A stretch of DNA of 64,000 bases from an uncultured Massilia sp. (GTDB lineage: Bacteria; Pseudomonadota; Gammaproteobacteria; Burkholderiales; Burkholderiaceae_D): NCBI RefSeq assembly GCF_913773735.1, contig NZ_CAJYEB010000023.1, forward strand, positions 372,001-436,000. The letters run 5' to 3'. Position 1 is the stretch's first letter; each line of letters starts with the position of its first letter. A program made the translations under genes and the position numbers. This document shows positions 26,271-34,720 of this stretch, in pieces. The notes beneath the pieces are model-generated. The model was not told the DNA's origin. It did not search any database and saw only the letters and a list, made by a program, of their open reading frames with translations.

Positions 26271-27050
26271 ATGATCGAAGTCAGCAACATGCTGTTGCCG
26301 TTGATCGGCGCGCTGTGGTGGCCGTTCTGCCGCATCATGGCCATGCTGACGACCGCGCCGGTGATCGGCGACGCGATCGTGCCGGTCCCGGTGCGCGCGC
26401 TGCTGTCGCTGGTGCTGGCCTTCCTGGTGCTGCCGGTCACGCGCGGCGCGCCGATGCCGGACCCGTTCTCGCTGGCCGGCGTGGTGACGATGGTCGAGCA
26501 GGCCGTCATCGGCGGCATCCTCGGCTTCGCGCTGCAGCTGACGATGGCGGTGGTGAACATGCTGGGCTTCCTGGCGTCGAGCCAGATCGGCTTTTCGATG
26601 GCGCAGATGAACGACCCGGTCAACGGCCAGCAGTCGGACGTCGTGTCCGGCCTGCTGGGCCTGGTGGCCATGCTGGTGTTCTTTTCCGTCGACGGCCACC
26701 TGGTGCTGGCCGGCGTGATGGGGCAGAGCTTCCATGCGTGGCCGGTGGCGGGCGGCTGGAAGCCGCTGCTGCTCGAGGCGGTGGCGCTGAACGTCGGCTG
26801 GGTGTTCTCGGCGGCCGTGCTGCTGGCGCTGCCGATCGTGTTCTCGACGATGGTGGTGCAGATCGGCTTCGGTTTCCTGAACCGGGTGGCGCCGTCGCTG
26901 AACCTGTTCTCGCTCGGCTTTTCGCTGGTGACGCTGTTCGGCCTGGTGATGCTGGTCCAGGTCGTGCGCTTCATCCCCGAGCACTACGTGCAGATGACCA
27001 ACCAGGTGCTGGAGATGCTCCAGCAGCAGATGAGGGCGGCCCATGGCTGA
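26271..27050 (+). CDS. fliR: Flagellar export gate protein FliR
   Basis: 259 aa, six predicted TM segments. Family stretches: WWPFCRIMAMLTTAPVIGDA, IVPVPVRALLSLVLAFLVLP, GFALQLTMAVVNMLGFLASS, and the C-terminal SLGFSLVTLFGLVMLVQVVR. Overlaps the flhB start by 8 bp. Confidence 0.96.
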   Translation: MIEVSNMLLPLIGALWWPFCRIMAMLTTAPVIGDAIVPVPVRALLSLVLAFLVLPVTRGAPMPDPFSLAGVVTMVEQAVIGGILGFALQLTMAVVNMLGFLASSQIGFSMAQMNDPVNGQQSDVVSGLLGLVAMLVFFSVDGHLVLAGVMGQSFHAWPVAGGWKPLLLEAVALNVGWVFSAAVLLALPIVFSTMVVQIGFGFLNRVAPSLNLFSLGFSLVTLFGLVMLVQVVRFIPEHYVQMTNQVLEMLQQQMRAAHG

Positions 27051-28185
27051 CAACCAGACCGGCGGCGACAAGACAGAGAAGGCGTCCAGCCAGAAGCTGC
27101 GCAAGGCGCGCGAGCAGGGCCAGGTGGTGCGCTCGAAGGACCTGGCCACGGCGGTCGGCATCCTGGCCAGCCTGAAGCTGTTCGTCCTGATGCTGCCGAC
27201 GCACCTGGAATCGTTCCGCGCGCTGTTCCGGCTGGTGTACGCGCCGCTGGGCGCCGCCGGCTCGATGGAGAACGCGCTGTCGGTGGTGTTCGGCGCCAGC
27301 GCGCTGCTGCTGGTGCAGATGATCCTGCCGCTGCTGGGCGTGCCGCTGGCGATCCTGGCGGCCAGCCTGGTGCCGGGCGGCTGGGTCATGTCGGGCAACA
27401 ACCTGGTGCCGAAGTTCGAACGTTTCAGCCCGGCGCGCAACCTGGGCCAGCTGGCCTCGGGCAAGCACTGGAGCACCTTCGGCATCTCGGTGGGCAAGGC
27501 CGCGCTGCTGGGCGTGGTGCTGGTGCACGCGACCCGCTCCGGCGTGGGCGCCTGGGTCGAGCTGCAGCGCATGCCGCTGAACGACGCCATCCTGCACGGC
27601 GCCTCGATGATGTTCGACGGCCTGATGGCGCTGGTGTCGGTGTTCCTGATCTTCGCGCTGATCGACGTGCCGCTGCAGTCCTTCCTGTTCGCGCGCAGCC
27701 AGCGCATGAGCAAGCAGGAAGTGAAGGAGGAATACAAGAGCACCGAGGGCAAGCCCGAGATCAAGGGACGCATCCGCCAGCTGCAGCACCAGATGGCGCG
27801 GCGCAGCGTGAACAAGACCGTGCCGACGGCCGACGTGGTGATCGTCAATCCCGAGCACTACGCCGTCGCCCTGAAGTACGATACCGACCGCGCCGAGGCC
27901 CCGTTCGTGGTGGCCAAGGGCGTCGACGAGATGGCGCTGTACATCCGCGCCGTCGCCGCGCAGCACAAGATCGAGACGGTGTCGCTGCCGCCGCTGGCGC
28001 GCGCGATCTACAACACCAGCCAGGTCCAGCAGCAGATCCCGGCGGCCCTGTACCAGGCCGTGTCGCAGGTGCTGAACTATGTGCTGCAACTGAATGCATT
28101 CCGCGCAGGCCGGCGCCAGGCGCCCCCGCGGTTCCCGAATGAAGTGGCCGTGCCGGCCCATTTGAGCGAGGTGACCCCGACATGA
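27043..28185 (+). CDS. flhB: Flagellar export switch protein FlhB with NPEH in place of NPTH
   Basis: 380 aa. N-terminus TEKASSQKLRKAREQGQVVR, four TM segments (about 35-210), a charged linker (KQEVKEEYKSTEGKPEIKGR) and the C-terminal autocleavage domain. The cleavage motif reads VVIVNPEHYAVALKY, that is N-P-E-H where most FlhB/YscU proteins have N-P-T-H. The Asn-Pro bond that is cut is kept. FlhB changes substrate from rod/hook to filament when FliK signals. flhA starts in its stop (ATGA). Confidence 0.96.
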   Translation: MADNQTGGDKTEKASSQKLRKAREQGQVVRSKDLATAVGILASLKLFVLMLPTHLESFRALFRLVYAPLGAAGSMENALSVVFGASALLLVQMILPLLGVPLAILAASLVPGGWVMSGNNLVPKFERFSPARNLGQLASGKHWSTFGISVGKAALLGVVLVHATRSGVGAWVELQRMPLNDAILHGASMMFDGLMALVSVFLIFALIDVPLQSFLFARSQRMSKQEVKEEYKSTEGKPEIKGRIRQLQHQMARRSVNKTVPTADVVIVNPEHYAVALKYDTDRAEAPFVVAKGVDEMALYIRAVAAQHKIETVSLPPLARAIYNTSQVQQQIPAALYQAVSQVLNYVLQLNAFRAGRRQAPPRFPNEVAVPAHLSEVTPT

Positions 28186-30275
28186 ACCAGATCCAGAACC
28201 TGATGGCCGAGCTGCGCCGCCACAAGTTCGCCACGCCGGCCTTCCTCGTGGCCATCCTGGCCATGATCATGCTGCCGCTGCCGCCGGTGCTGCTGGACGT
28301 GCTGTTCACGTTCAACATCGTGCTGGCGCTGATCGTGATCCTGGTGTCGGTGTCGGCCAGGCGGCCGCTGGACTTCTCGGTGTTCCCGACCGTGATCCTG
28401 GGCACCACCCTGATGCGCCTGGCGCTGAACGTGGCGTCCACGCGCGTGGTGCTGCTGCACGGCCACGAGGGCACGCACGCGGCCGGCCAGGTGATCGAGG
28501 CCTTCGGCAACGTCGTCATCGGCGGCAACTTCGTCGTCGGCCTGGTGGTGTTCGTGATCCTCATGATCATCAACTTCGTGGTCGTGACCAAGGGCGCCGA
28601 GCGCATCTCGGAAGTGTCGGCGCGCTTCACCCTGGACGCGTTGCCGGGCAAGCAGATGGCGATCGACGCCGACCTGAACGCCGGCCTGATCAACCAGGAA
28701 AAGGCCCAGCAGCGCCGCAAGGACGTGGCGACCGAGGCCGACTTCTACGGCGCCATGGACGGCGCCTCGAAGTTCGTGCGCGGCGACGCCATCGCCTCGA
28801 TGCTGATCCTCTTGATCAACATCGTCGGCGGCGTCGCGATCGGCGCGCTGATGCACGACCTGTCCTTCGGCGACGCCTTCCGCCAGTACGCCCTCCTGAC
28901 CATCGGCGACGGCCTGGTCGCGCAGATCCCGGCGCTGCTGCTGTCGGCCGCCGCCGCGGTGCTGGTCACCCGCATCAGCGACTCGGGCGACTTCGAGCAG
29001 CAGGTCAGCGGCCAGCTGCTGGCCCAGCCGCACGTGCTGTACTCGGCCGCCGGCGTGATGGTGATCCTGGCGCTGGTGCCGGGCATGCCGTGGTTCTACT
29101 TCATGGTGTTCGCGGGCGCGCTGGGCTACGTCGGCTGGCGCATGGCGCACCGGGTGGCGCCACCGGCCGCCACCGACGTCGCCGCCATCGAGGCCGCGCT
29201 GCGCGAGGACAAGGCGCCGGAACTCGACTGGCAGCAGCTGCCCGTGGTGCAGCCGATCGCGCTGGCCGTCGGCTACAAGCTGGTGCACATGGTCGACAAG
29301 GCCCAGGGCGAGGTGCTGAGCAAGCGCGTCAAGGGCGTGCGCCAGAGCCTGTCCGAGCAGATGGGCCTGCTGCTGCCGCCGATCGGCGTGCGCGACGACC
29401 TGACGCTGCGCCCGAACCAGTACGCGATCGCCATCAACGGCACCGTCGTCGCCGAGGGCGAAGTGCAGCCCGACGCGCTGATGGCAATCGCCTCGCCGAA
29501 CGTGTACGGGGAGCTGGACGGCATCCCCGGCATCGAGCCGGCGTTCGGCATGGCCGTGACCTGGATCGCGCCGGACCAGAAGGCCCATGCGCTGGGCCAG
29601 GGCTACCAGGTGGTCGAGGTCGCGAGCGCGATCGCCACCCACCTGTCGAAGGTGACCAAGGACTACATGGCCGAGCTGTTCCGCCACGAGGACGTGCCGG
29701 CCATGCTCGAGCGCCTGACGGCGCTGTCGCCCAAGCTGGCCGACGCGCTGGGCAAGGCCCTCACGCATACCCAGCTGCTGCGCGTGTTCCGCGTGCTGCT
29801 GGCCGAGAACGTGTCGCTGAAGGACATCGTGGTCATCGCCACCACGCTGCTGGACAGCGCGGAGACGACCAAGGACCCGATCCTGCTGGCGGCCGAGGTG
29901 CGCTGCGCGCTGCGGCGCCAGATCGTGTCGGGCCTGTACGGCAAGAAGAAGGACATGCCGGCGTTTAACCTGTCGGGCGACCTGGAGAACATGCTGCTCG
30001 GTTCGCTGAACCAGGCGCGCCAGAACAACGGCGGCAAGGTCGCGCTGGACAACTACCCGATCGACCCGCAACTGCTGTCCCAGCTGCAGCTGAACATGCC
30101 GGTGGCGCGCGAGCAGATGAAGCAGGCGCACACGCCGCCGCTGCTGCTCGTGCTGCCGCAGATCCGCCCGCTGCTGGCCCGCTACGCGCGCCTGTTCGCG
30201 CCGGGGCTGCACGTGCTGTCGTACAACGAAATCCCGGAAAACCGCGAAGTCTCGATCGTCGGCACCGTCGGCTGA
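28182..30275 (+). CDS. flhA: Flagellar export gate protein FlhA
   Basis: 697 aa, the usual size. Eight N-terminal TM segments; FHIPEP-family stretches GTTLMRLALNVASTRVVLLH, RFTLDALPGKQMAIDADLNA, GLINQEKAQQRRKDVATEAD, FYGAMDGASKFVRGDAIASM. The cytoplasmic domain (about 330-697) forms the nonamer that receives chaperone-substrate complexes. Last gene of the fliM-flhA run, followed by inverted repeats that may end transcription. Confidence 0.97.
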   Translation: MNQIQNLMAELRRHKFATPAFLVAILAMIMLPLPPVLLDVLFTFNIVLALIVILVSVSARRPLDFSVFPTVILGTTLMRLALNVASTRVVLLHGHEGTHAAGQVIEAFGNVVIGGNFVVGLVVFVILMIINFVVVTKGAERISEVSARFTLDALPGKQMAIDADLNAGLINQEKAQQRRKDVATEADFYGAMDGASKFVRGDAIASMLILLINIVGGVAIGALMHDLSFGDAFRQYALLTIGDGLVAQIPALLLSAAAAVLVTRISDSGDFEQQVSGQLLAQPHVLYSAAGVMVILALVPGMPWFYFMVFAGALGYVGWRMAHRVAPPAATDVAAIEAALREDKAPELDWQQLPVVQPIALAVGYKLVHMVDKAQGEVLSKRVKGVRQSLSEQMGLLLPPIGVRDDLTLRPNQYAIAINGTVVAEGEVQPDALMAIASPNVYGELDGIPGIEPAFGMAVTWIAPDQKAHALGQGYQVVEVASAIATHLSKVTKDYMAELFRHEDVPAMLERLTALSPKLADALGKALTHTQLLRVFRVLLAENVSLKDIVVIATTLLDSAETTKDPILLAAEVRCALRRQIVSGLYGKKKDMPAFNLSGDLENMLLGSLNQARQNNGGKVALDNYPIDPQLLSQLQLNMPVAREQMKQAHTPPLLLVLPQIRPLLARYARLFAPGLHVLSYNEIPENREVSIVGTVG

Positions 30276-30289
30276 CCTTGACCCACCAC

Positions 30290-30324
30290 AAACCGGGGTC
30301 AGAGCCGGGCTCTGACCCCGGTTT
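30290..30324. repeat. 35-bp inverted repeat, copy 1 (possible bidirectional terminator)
   Basis: Perfect 16-bp arms (AAACCGGGGTCAGAGC and its complement) around CGG, 14 bp after the flhA stop. A second identical copy is at 30449-30483, and flanking bases (ttgaccca before, ggaagcgcaag after) are also shared, so about 68 bp is duplicated. The long hairpin could stop transcription from flhA; there is no T tract, so a repeated extragenic palindrome is an equal reading. Confidence 0.75.
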
Positions 30325-30448
30325 GCGGAAGCGCAAGTGGGCGTGAAATCCGATTTCATCGGAGGGCTTCGGGTGAAATATTCTTTCGCGTCCAGCCGGC
30401 CGGCACGCCCGGAATGCCGGTACCGCCGGCTAACTTTTGACCCAACGC

Positions 30449-30483
30449 AAACCGGGGTCAGAGCCGGGCTCTGACCCCGGTTT
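30449..30483. repeat. 35-bp inverted repeat, copy 2
   Basis: Identical to the copy at 30290-30324, offset by 159 bp. It lies 36 bp from the stop of the minus-strand gene at 30520-31374 and could terminate that gene as well. The 124 bp between the copies hold no gene that I can support. Confidence 0.75.
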
Positions 30484-30519
30484 GGGGAAGCGCAAGCGTG
30501 GGTGCGCTGTGCTTCGCGA

Positions 30520-31374
30520 TCAATCGGCCGGCAAGACCAGCGCCATTTCCGCCATCGCCCGGAATACCGGCAGGCTGAGGGCGTGCGCCGCCTCGGTCGA
30601 TGGCAGGCGCGCGTGTGCGGGGGCGGGGGGCAGGGTGTCGCGCCAGGTCCAGCCCAGCACGCGCAGGCCCGAGCGCCACACGGCTGTCTCGAGCTGCGGC
30701 TGGAGCGTGCGCAAGTGGGCGGCGGCGTGGGCGTCCGATGCGCACAGTTCCAGCATCACGCCGTCGGCCAGCGGTTCGGCCTGCACGGTGACGATGCTGC
30801 CGTCGGCCAGCACCAGTTCCAGGCGCAAGGCGGTGCGCCGGCGGCGCTGGCGCCCGCCTTTCTGTTGTTCCTGTTCGCCGATCACGCGCAGGTGCTGCTC
30901 GCGCGGGCCGCCGGCGTGCACGGTGAAGCGCCAGGCATCGAACGGCGGGCCGTCCAGGCCGGCCTGGCGCAGCAGTTGCGCATCCTGGCCGGTCTGCAGC
31001 AGCGCCGTCGGCAGCTGGCCGGGGCGCGACTGGATCTCGCGCGCGACCAGTTGCGAACCGTAGCTGCGCACCATGCCGCGCCAGGCGCCGGCCAGGGCGC
31101 CGGCGTCGGGCGCGGGCCAGTGCAGCTGGCGCGCCATCGCCACCTGGTCCGGGCGCATCGCCGCGCCGTCGGGCGCCGCGCCGGGCGCCGCCAGGCCGGG
31201 CGCCGGTTGCGCGGCCGGCAGCGGGAAGCCGTCGATGTCGGCCTGCAGCAGGGCCACCGGCACGATGGCCTCGACCGCGCCCACGGGCAGCGCCGGCGCG
31301 GCGGTCGGCACCACGGGAGCGGCGACGGGAGACGGTGCGGCAGGCGGCAGGGCAGGGAAGGAGAAGCTGGCCAT
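30520..31374 (-). CDS. Possible flagellar FliK-C-like protein, function unknown
   Basis: 284 aa. No firm family match. The N-terminal third is Ala/Pro-rich; the C-terminal part (ELVLADGSIVTVQAEPLADG, VMLELCASDAHAAAHLRTLQ, PQLETAVWRSGLRVLGW) has the pattern of a Flg_hook (FliK C-terminal) domain: a beta hairpin, then a helix of the type that leads to a terminal GLRVL. No signal peptide. It lies between flhA and fliC on the flagellin strand, 40 bp after the fliC terminator. A second FliK-like export regulator is a guess; hypothetical is the safe name. Confidence 0.5.
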   Translation of the reverse strand: MASFSFPALPPAAPSPVAAPVVPTAAPALPVGAVEAIVPVALLQADIDGFPLPAAQPAPGLAAPGAAPDGAAMRPDQVAMARQLHWPAPDAGALAGAWRGMVRSYGSQLVAREIQSRPGQLPTALLQTGQDAQLLRQAGLDGPPFDAWRFTVHAGGPREQHLRVIGEQEQQKGGRQRRRRTALRLELVLADGSIVTVQAEPLADGVMLELCASDAHAAAHLRTLQPQLETAVWRSGLRVLGWTWRDTLPPAPAHARLPSTEAAHALSLPVFRAMAEMALVLPAD

Positions 31375-31393
31375 ATGCTCGGCGGTATCAAGT

Positions 31394-31420
31394 AAAAAGG
31401 CCAGCGTCGGGCTGGCCTTT
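31394..31420 (-). terminator. Rho-independent terminator after fliC
   Basis: Read on the minus strand: stem AAAGGCCAGC / GCTGGCCTTT (10 bp, 5-nt loop) followed by a T run from the A tract at 31394-31398. It lies 39 bp after the flagellin stop and just before the next minus-strand gene, so fliC is probably its own transcript. Confidence 0.85.
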
Positions 31421-31458
31421 CGGAGGACCCGGGCGCGTCTGCCCGGGGCGCTGGCCTA

Positions 31459-32343
31459 TTACTGCAGCAGCGACATGACCATCGAGGACATGCTGTTGGT
31501 CTGCTTCAGCATGGCGGTGCCGGCTTGCATCAGCATCTGGTTCGAGGTCATCGAAGCCGATTCGGTCGCGAAGTCGACGTCCATGATGCGGCCGGTGGCG
31601 GCCTGGGTGTTGCTCGACATGTTCGACAAGTTGTTGTAGACGTGGTCGAGGCGGTTCGAAACGGCACCCAGCTTCGAGCGCAGGGTCGAGACCGACTTGA
31701 TGGCTTCGTTCAGGTTGTCGATGGCGCCGTTGGCGTCGGTGCTCAGCACGGTGTTTTCCGATGCGTCGCCGGTGCCGTCGGTGGCGAGCTTGTCGTCCAC
31801 GGCGGCCTTGATCTTGCCGATCACGCCGTCGTCGCCCAGTTCGGTGTTGAACTTGGCGGTCATGGTTTCCGACTTGTCCGAACCGATCTGGAAGGTGATG
31901 CCGTCTTCGCCGGCCAGCTTGCCGTCCGACGACAGCAGCTTGGTGCCGCCGAAGCTGGTGTTGCTGAAGATGTTGCTCAGTTCGTCGGTCAGCGAGTTGT
32001 ACTCGGCGTCCATCGCGGTCTTGTCGTCGTCCGACGACGAGCCGTCGGCGGCCTGGGTTGCCAGGTCCTTCATGCGGGTCAGGATGTTGTTGACTTCGTC
32101 GAGCGCGCCGTCGGCGGTCTGCATCATCGAGATCGAATTCTGGGTGTTGCGCATTGCCACGGCCATGCCGCTGCTCTGGGCTTTCAGGCGGGTGGCGATC
32201 TGCAGGCCGGCGGCGTCGTCCATCGACGAGTTGATGCGGTAGCCGGTCGACAGGCGGGTCATCGAGTTCGACAGGCTGTTCTGGGTCTTGGACAGCGAGG
32301 ATTGGGCGGAAAGCGAGGCGGCGTTGGTGTGAAGGCTCAGCAT
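31459..32343 (-). CDS. fliC: Flagellin (short, LafA-like)
   Basis: 294 aa. Conserved D0/D1 ends: MLSLHTNAASLSAQSSLSKT, NSMTRLSTGYRINSSMDDAA, GLQIATRLKAQS at the N-terminus and NRLDHVYNNLSNMSSNTQAA, SASMTSNQMLMQAGTAMLKQ at the C-terminus. The variable centre is only about 80 residues, so surface domains D2/D3 are nearly absent. The ATG at 32343 has AGGAG; the longer open frame to 32400 has no such site. Its own terminator follows. Expected control is by FliA, though I see no clean sigma-28 box upstream. Confidence 0.97.
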   Translation of the reverse strand: MLSLHTNAASLSAQSSLSKTQNSLSNSMTRLSTGYRINSSMDDAAGLQIATRLKAQSSGMAVAMRNTQNSISMMQTADGALDEVNNILTRMKDLATQAADGSSSDDDKTAMDAEYNSLTDELSNIFSNTSFGGTKLLSSDGKLAGEDGITFQIGSDKSETMTAKFNTELGDDGVIGKIKAAVDDKLATDGTGDASENTVLSTDANGAIDNLNEAIKSVSTLRSKLGAVSNRLDHVYNNLSNMSSNTQAATGRIMDVDFATESASMTSNQMLMQAGTAMLKQTNSMSSMVMSLLQ

Positions 32344-32548
32344 GATATGGCTCCTGATTAACTGGATACTGTTGGGAGGTTGCGCATCTCGCGCTCTCAT
32401 GAGTACAGGACGACGGTTTTTGCGCCGGCATTAAATTCCAAGTGGAAATTTTTTCGATTTTTTTTGTGTCTTGTCCTTTTGGCCACGAAACCGTTGCACC
32501 AGCCCGGTGCGGCGGCCATGCGCCATGCATGGCCGCACGAGCGCCTGA
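32344..32548. promoter_or_regulatory. Upstream region of fliC, no gene
   Basis: 205 bp with a T/A-rich block at about 32425-32480 (T runs around 32450 and 32458) in an otherwise GC-rich setting, as expected upstream of a strongly expressed flagellin. An imperfect dyad around TTCCA-AG-TGGAA lies near 32436-32447. I could not fit TAAA-N15-GCCGATAA. No coding sequence seen. Confidence 0.4.
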
Positions 32549-33493
32549 TCAGCGGTCGAACGCCTGCAGGTGCTCGGCCAGCAGGTCGACGAACACCCGG
32601 ATCTTGCGCGAGCCGCGCCGGTTGGCCTGGTACAGCGCGTACAGGCCGACGTCCATCGGCCCCGGGTTGACCTGGTAGTCCTGCAGCACCTGCACCAGCC
32701 GCCCGGCCAGCAGGTCCTCGCGCACCAGCCAGTGCGCCAGCATCGCCACCCCCAGCCCGGCCAGCGCGGCCTGGCGCAGCAGTTCGCCGCTGTTGGCCAG
32801 CACCACGCTGTCGACCGGGATCTCCTCGACCGGCAGCTCGTCCGGGGCGACCCCGTCGATGCCGGCGGCGCGGCGCAGGCGCCAGGTGCGGCGGTTGTCG
32901 GCGAAGGCGAACTGCAGGCAGTCGTGGCTGGCCAGGTCGGCCGGGTGGCGCGGCTCGCCGCGCGCGGCCAGGTAGCCGGGGCTGGCGACCAGCAAGCGCT
33001 CGTGGCCGGCCAGGCGGCGCGCCACCAGGTTGGCCTGCGGGTCGAGCCCGCCGATGCGGATCGCCACGTCGATCGACTCGTCGATCAGGTTGACCGCGGT
33101 GTCGGACAGGCGCAGGTCGAGCGCCAGGCCCGGATGGCGCGCGCGCAGCGCCGGCAGGATCGGCGCGACGTGCATGGCGGCGAAGGTGACCGGCGCGGCC
33201 ACGCGCAGCACGCCGCGCAGGCTGGCCCCGGCGCCCTGGTCGGCGACGGCGTCGTCGGCGGCGTCGAGCTGCTCGAGGATGCGCTGCGCGTCTTCGTAAT
33301 AGCTGCGTCCCTGGTCGGTCAGCGTGACGCTGCGCGTGGAGCGGTTCAGCAGCACGACGCCCAGGCGGTGTTCCAGGGCGTCGACCATGCGCGTGACGGA
33401 GGACGTGGCCAGCCCGAGGCGGCGCGCGGCGGGGGAGAAGCCGCCGCAGGCGGCCACGGTGCAGAAAGTCTTGAGTTCGGCGAATCTGTCCAT
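32549..33493 (-). CDS. LysR-family transcriptional regulator
   Basis: 314 aa. N-terminal winged helix ([58 protein letters not shown]) and a C-terminal effector domain ([20 protein letters not shown]). It resembles the DNA-binding regulators that sit beside oxidoreductase genes and diverges from the Old Yellow Enzyme gene across 103 bp with a palindrome at 33543. It probably regulates that gene and itself. The effector is unknown. Confidence 0.92.
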   Translation of the reverse strand: MDRFAELKTFCTVAACGGFSPAARRLGLATSSVTRMVDALEHRLGVVLLNRSTRSVTLTDQGRSYYEDAQRILEQLDAADDAVADQGAGASLRGVLRVAAPVTFAAMHVAPILPALRARHPGLALDLRLSDTAVNLIDESIDVAIRIGGLDPQANLVARRLAGHERLLVASPGYLAARGEPRHPADLASHDCLQFAFADNRRTWRLRRAAGIDGVAPDELPVEEIPVDSVVLANSGELLRQAALAGLGVAMLAHWLVREDLLAGRLVQVLQDYQVNPGPMDVGLYALYQANRRGSRKIRVFVDLLAEHLQAFDR

Positions 33494-33542
33494 CGTATCT
33501 TTGCTTGGAGCGCAACGGTGTTGTCGGCGGCGGATGGATTAT

Positions 33543-33557
33543 CGCCCAGCTTGGGCG
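33543..33557. promoter_or_regulatory. Palindrome in the LysR/OYE divergent region
   Basis: CGCCCA-GCT-TGGGCG, perfect 6-bp arms, framed by TATC and GATA, 40 bp before the plus-strand start codon. Position and symmetry fit a LysR-type binding site. The exact consensus for this regulator is unknown. Confidence 0.4.
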
Positions 33558-33596
33558 CGGATAGAGTGGAGCCCATCTTCTTGCATGGAGCCTATC

Positions 33597-34700
33597 ATGA
33601 CCAGCCTGTTCGATCCCATCCGCCTCGGCGACCTCGTTCTCCCCAACCGCATCGCCATGGCGCCCGTGACGCGCTCGCGCTCCGGCCGCGACGGCGTGCC
33701 GAGCGCCGACAATGCCCTGTATTACGCCCAGCGCGCCGGCGCCGGCCTGATCGTCAGCGAGGCGACCAACGTCTCGCCCAATTCGGCCGCCTTCGAGCTC
33801 GCGCCCGGCCTGTACAGCCCGGCCCAGACGAATGGCTGGCGCCGCACGATGGACGCGGTGCACGCGGCCGGCGGCCACCTGTTCGCCCAGCTGTGGCACA
33901 GTGGCCGGGTCAGTTCCTACGCGCTGCTGGACGGGCGCGAGCCGCTGGCGCCGTCCGCCGTCAACGACGACCTGCACCTGCTGCAGGCCTACGGCGCGCT
34001 GGGCAACGGCTTCTACACCCGGATCGCGGCGTCGCCGGCGCGCGCCATGAGCACCGACGAGGTGCACCGCGCGATCGAGGAGTTCCGCATCGGCGCGCGC
34101 AATGCCGTGCGCGCCGGCATCGACGGCGTCGAGATCCACGCCGGCAACGGCTACCTGCCGCACCAGTTCCTGTCGCCGCACACCAACCGCCGCGACGACG
34201 AATTCGGCGGCAGCCTGGTCAAGCGCGCGCGCTTCCTCGAACTGGTGCTGCAGGCCGTGGCCGACGAGATGCCGGCCGGGCGCATCGGCGTGCGCATCTC
34301 GCCGTTCGCCGGCTACAACAACGCCATCGACCCGCACACCGAGGACACCTATGCCTACGTGGCGCGCCTGCTCAGCGCCACCGGCGTCGCCTACATCCAC
34401 GCGGCCGACACCAATGCCTGGGGCGGGGCGCCCGACATGGCGCGCATCCTGGCGATCCTGCGCCCGAACTTCGGCGGCGCCATCATCGCCAACGGCGGCC
34501 TCGATGCCGCCTCGGGCGACGCGCTGCTGGCGTCCGGCATGGCCGACATGGTCTCGTTCGGGCGCAGCTTCATCGCCAACCCCGACCTGGTCGAACGCAT
34601 CCGCCGCGGCGGCCCGTACAACGCGCCGGACCCGTTCTCGTTCTACGGCGGCGGCGCGCGCGGCTACCTCGACTATCCCGAGCTGGCCACCGCCCGCTGA
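33597..34700 (+). CDS. Old Yellow Enzyme family flavin oxidoreductase (NemA-like)
   Basis: 367 aa. TIM-barrel NAD(P)H:flavin oxidoreductase that reduces activated C=C bonds or nitro groups. Family features: [20 protein letters not shown] then VTRSR, the substrate-binding region [20 protein letters not shown] with RDDEFGGS, and the flavin-phosphate region [21 protein letters not shown] 33597 follows GGAG; an in-frame ATG at 33585 adds four residues. Divergent from the LysR gene, which probably controls it. The natural substrate cannot be told from sequence. Confidence 0.92.
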   Translation: MTSLFDPIRLGDLVLPNRIAMAPVTRSRSGRDGVPSADNALYYAQRAGAGLIVSEATNVSPNSAAFELAPGLYSPAQTNGWRRTMDAVHAAGGHLFAQLWHSGRVSSYALLDGREPLAPSAVNDDLHLLQAYGALGNGFYTRIAASPARAMSTDEVHRAIEEFRIGARNAVRAGIDGVEIHAGNGYLPHQFLSPHTNRRDDEFGGSLVKRARFLELVLQAVADEMPAGRIGVRISPFAGYNNAIDPHTEDTYAYVARLLSATGVAYIHAADTNAWGGAPDMARILAILRPNFGGAIIANGGLDAASGDALLASGMADMVSFGRSFIANPDLVERIRRGGPYNAPDPFSFYGGGARGYLDYPELATAR

Positions 34701-34720
34701 CCGGCGCGAAAGGATCCCGC

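Noticed and set aside
28077..30359. A 760-aa open frame on the minus strand
   Set aside because: Exact antisense shadow of flhA; His/Arg/Gln-rich with no domain or ribosome site.
30276..30519. Insertion sequence remnants or CRISPR-like repeats
   Set aside because: Only two palindromic copies, no transposase, no regular spacers and no cas genes.
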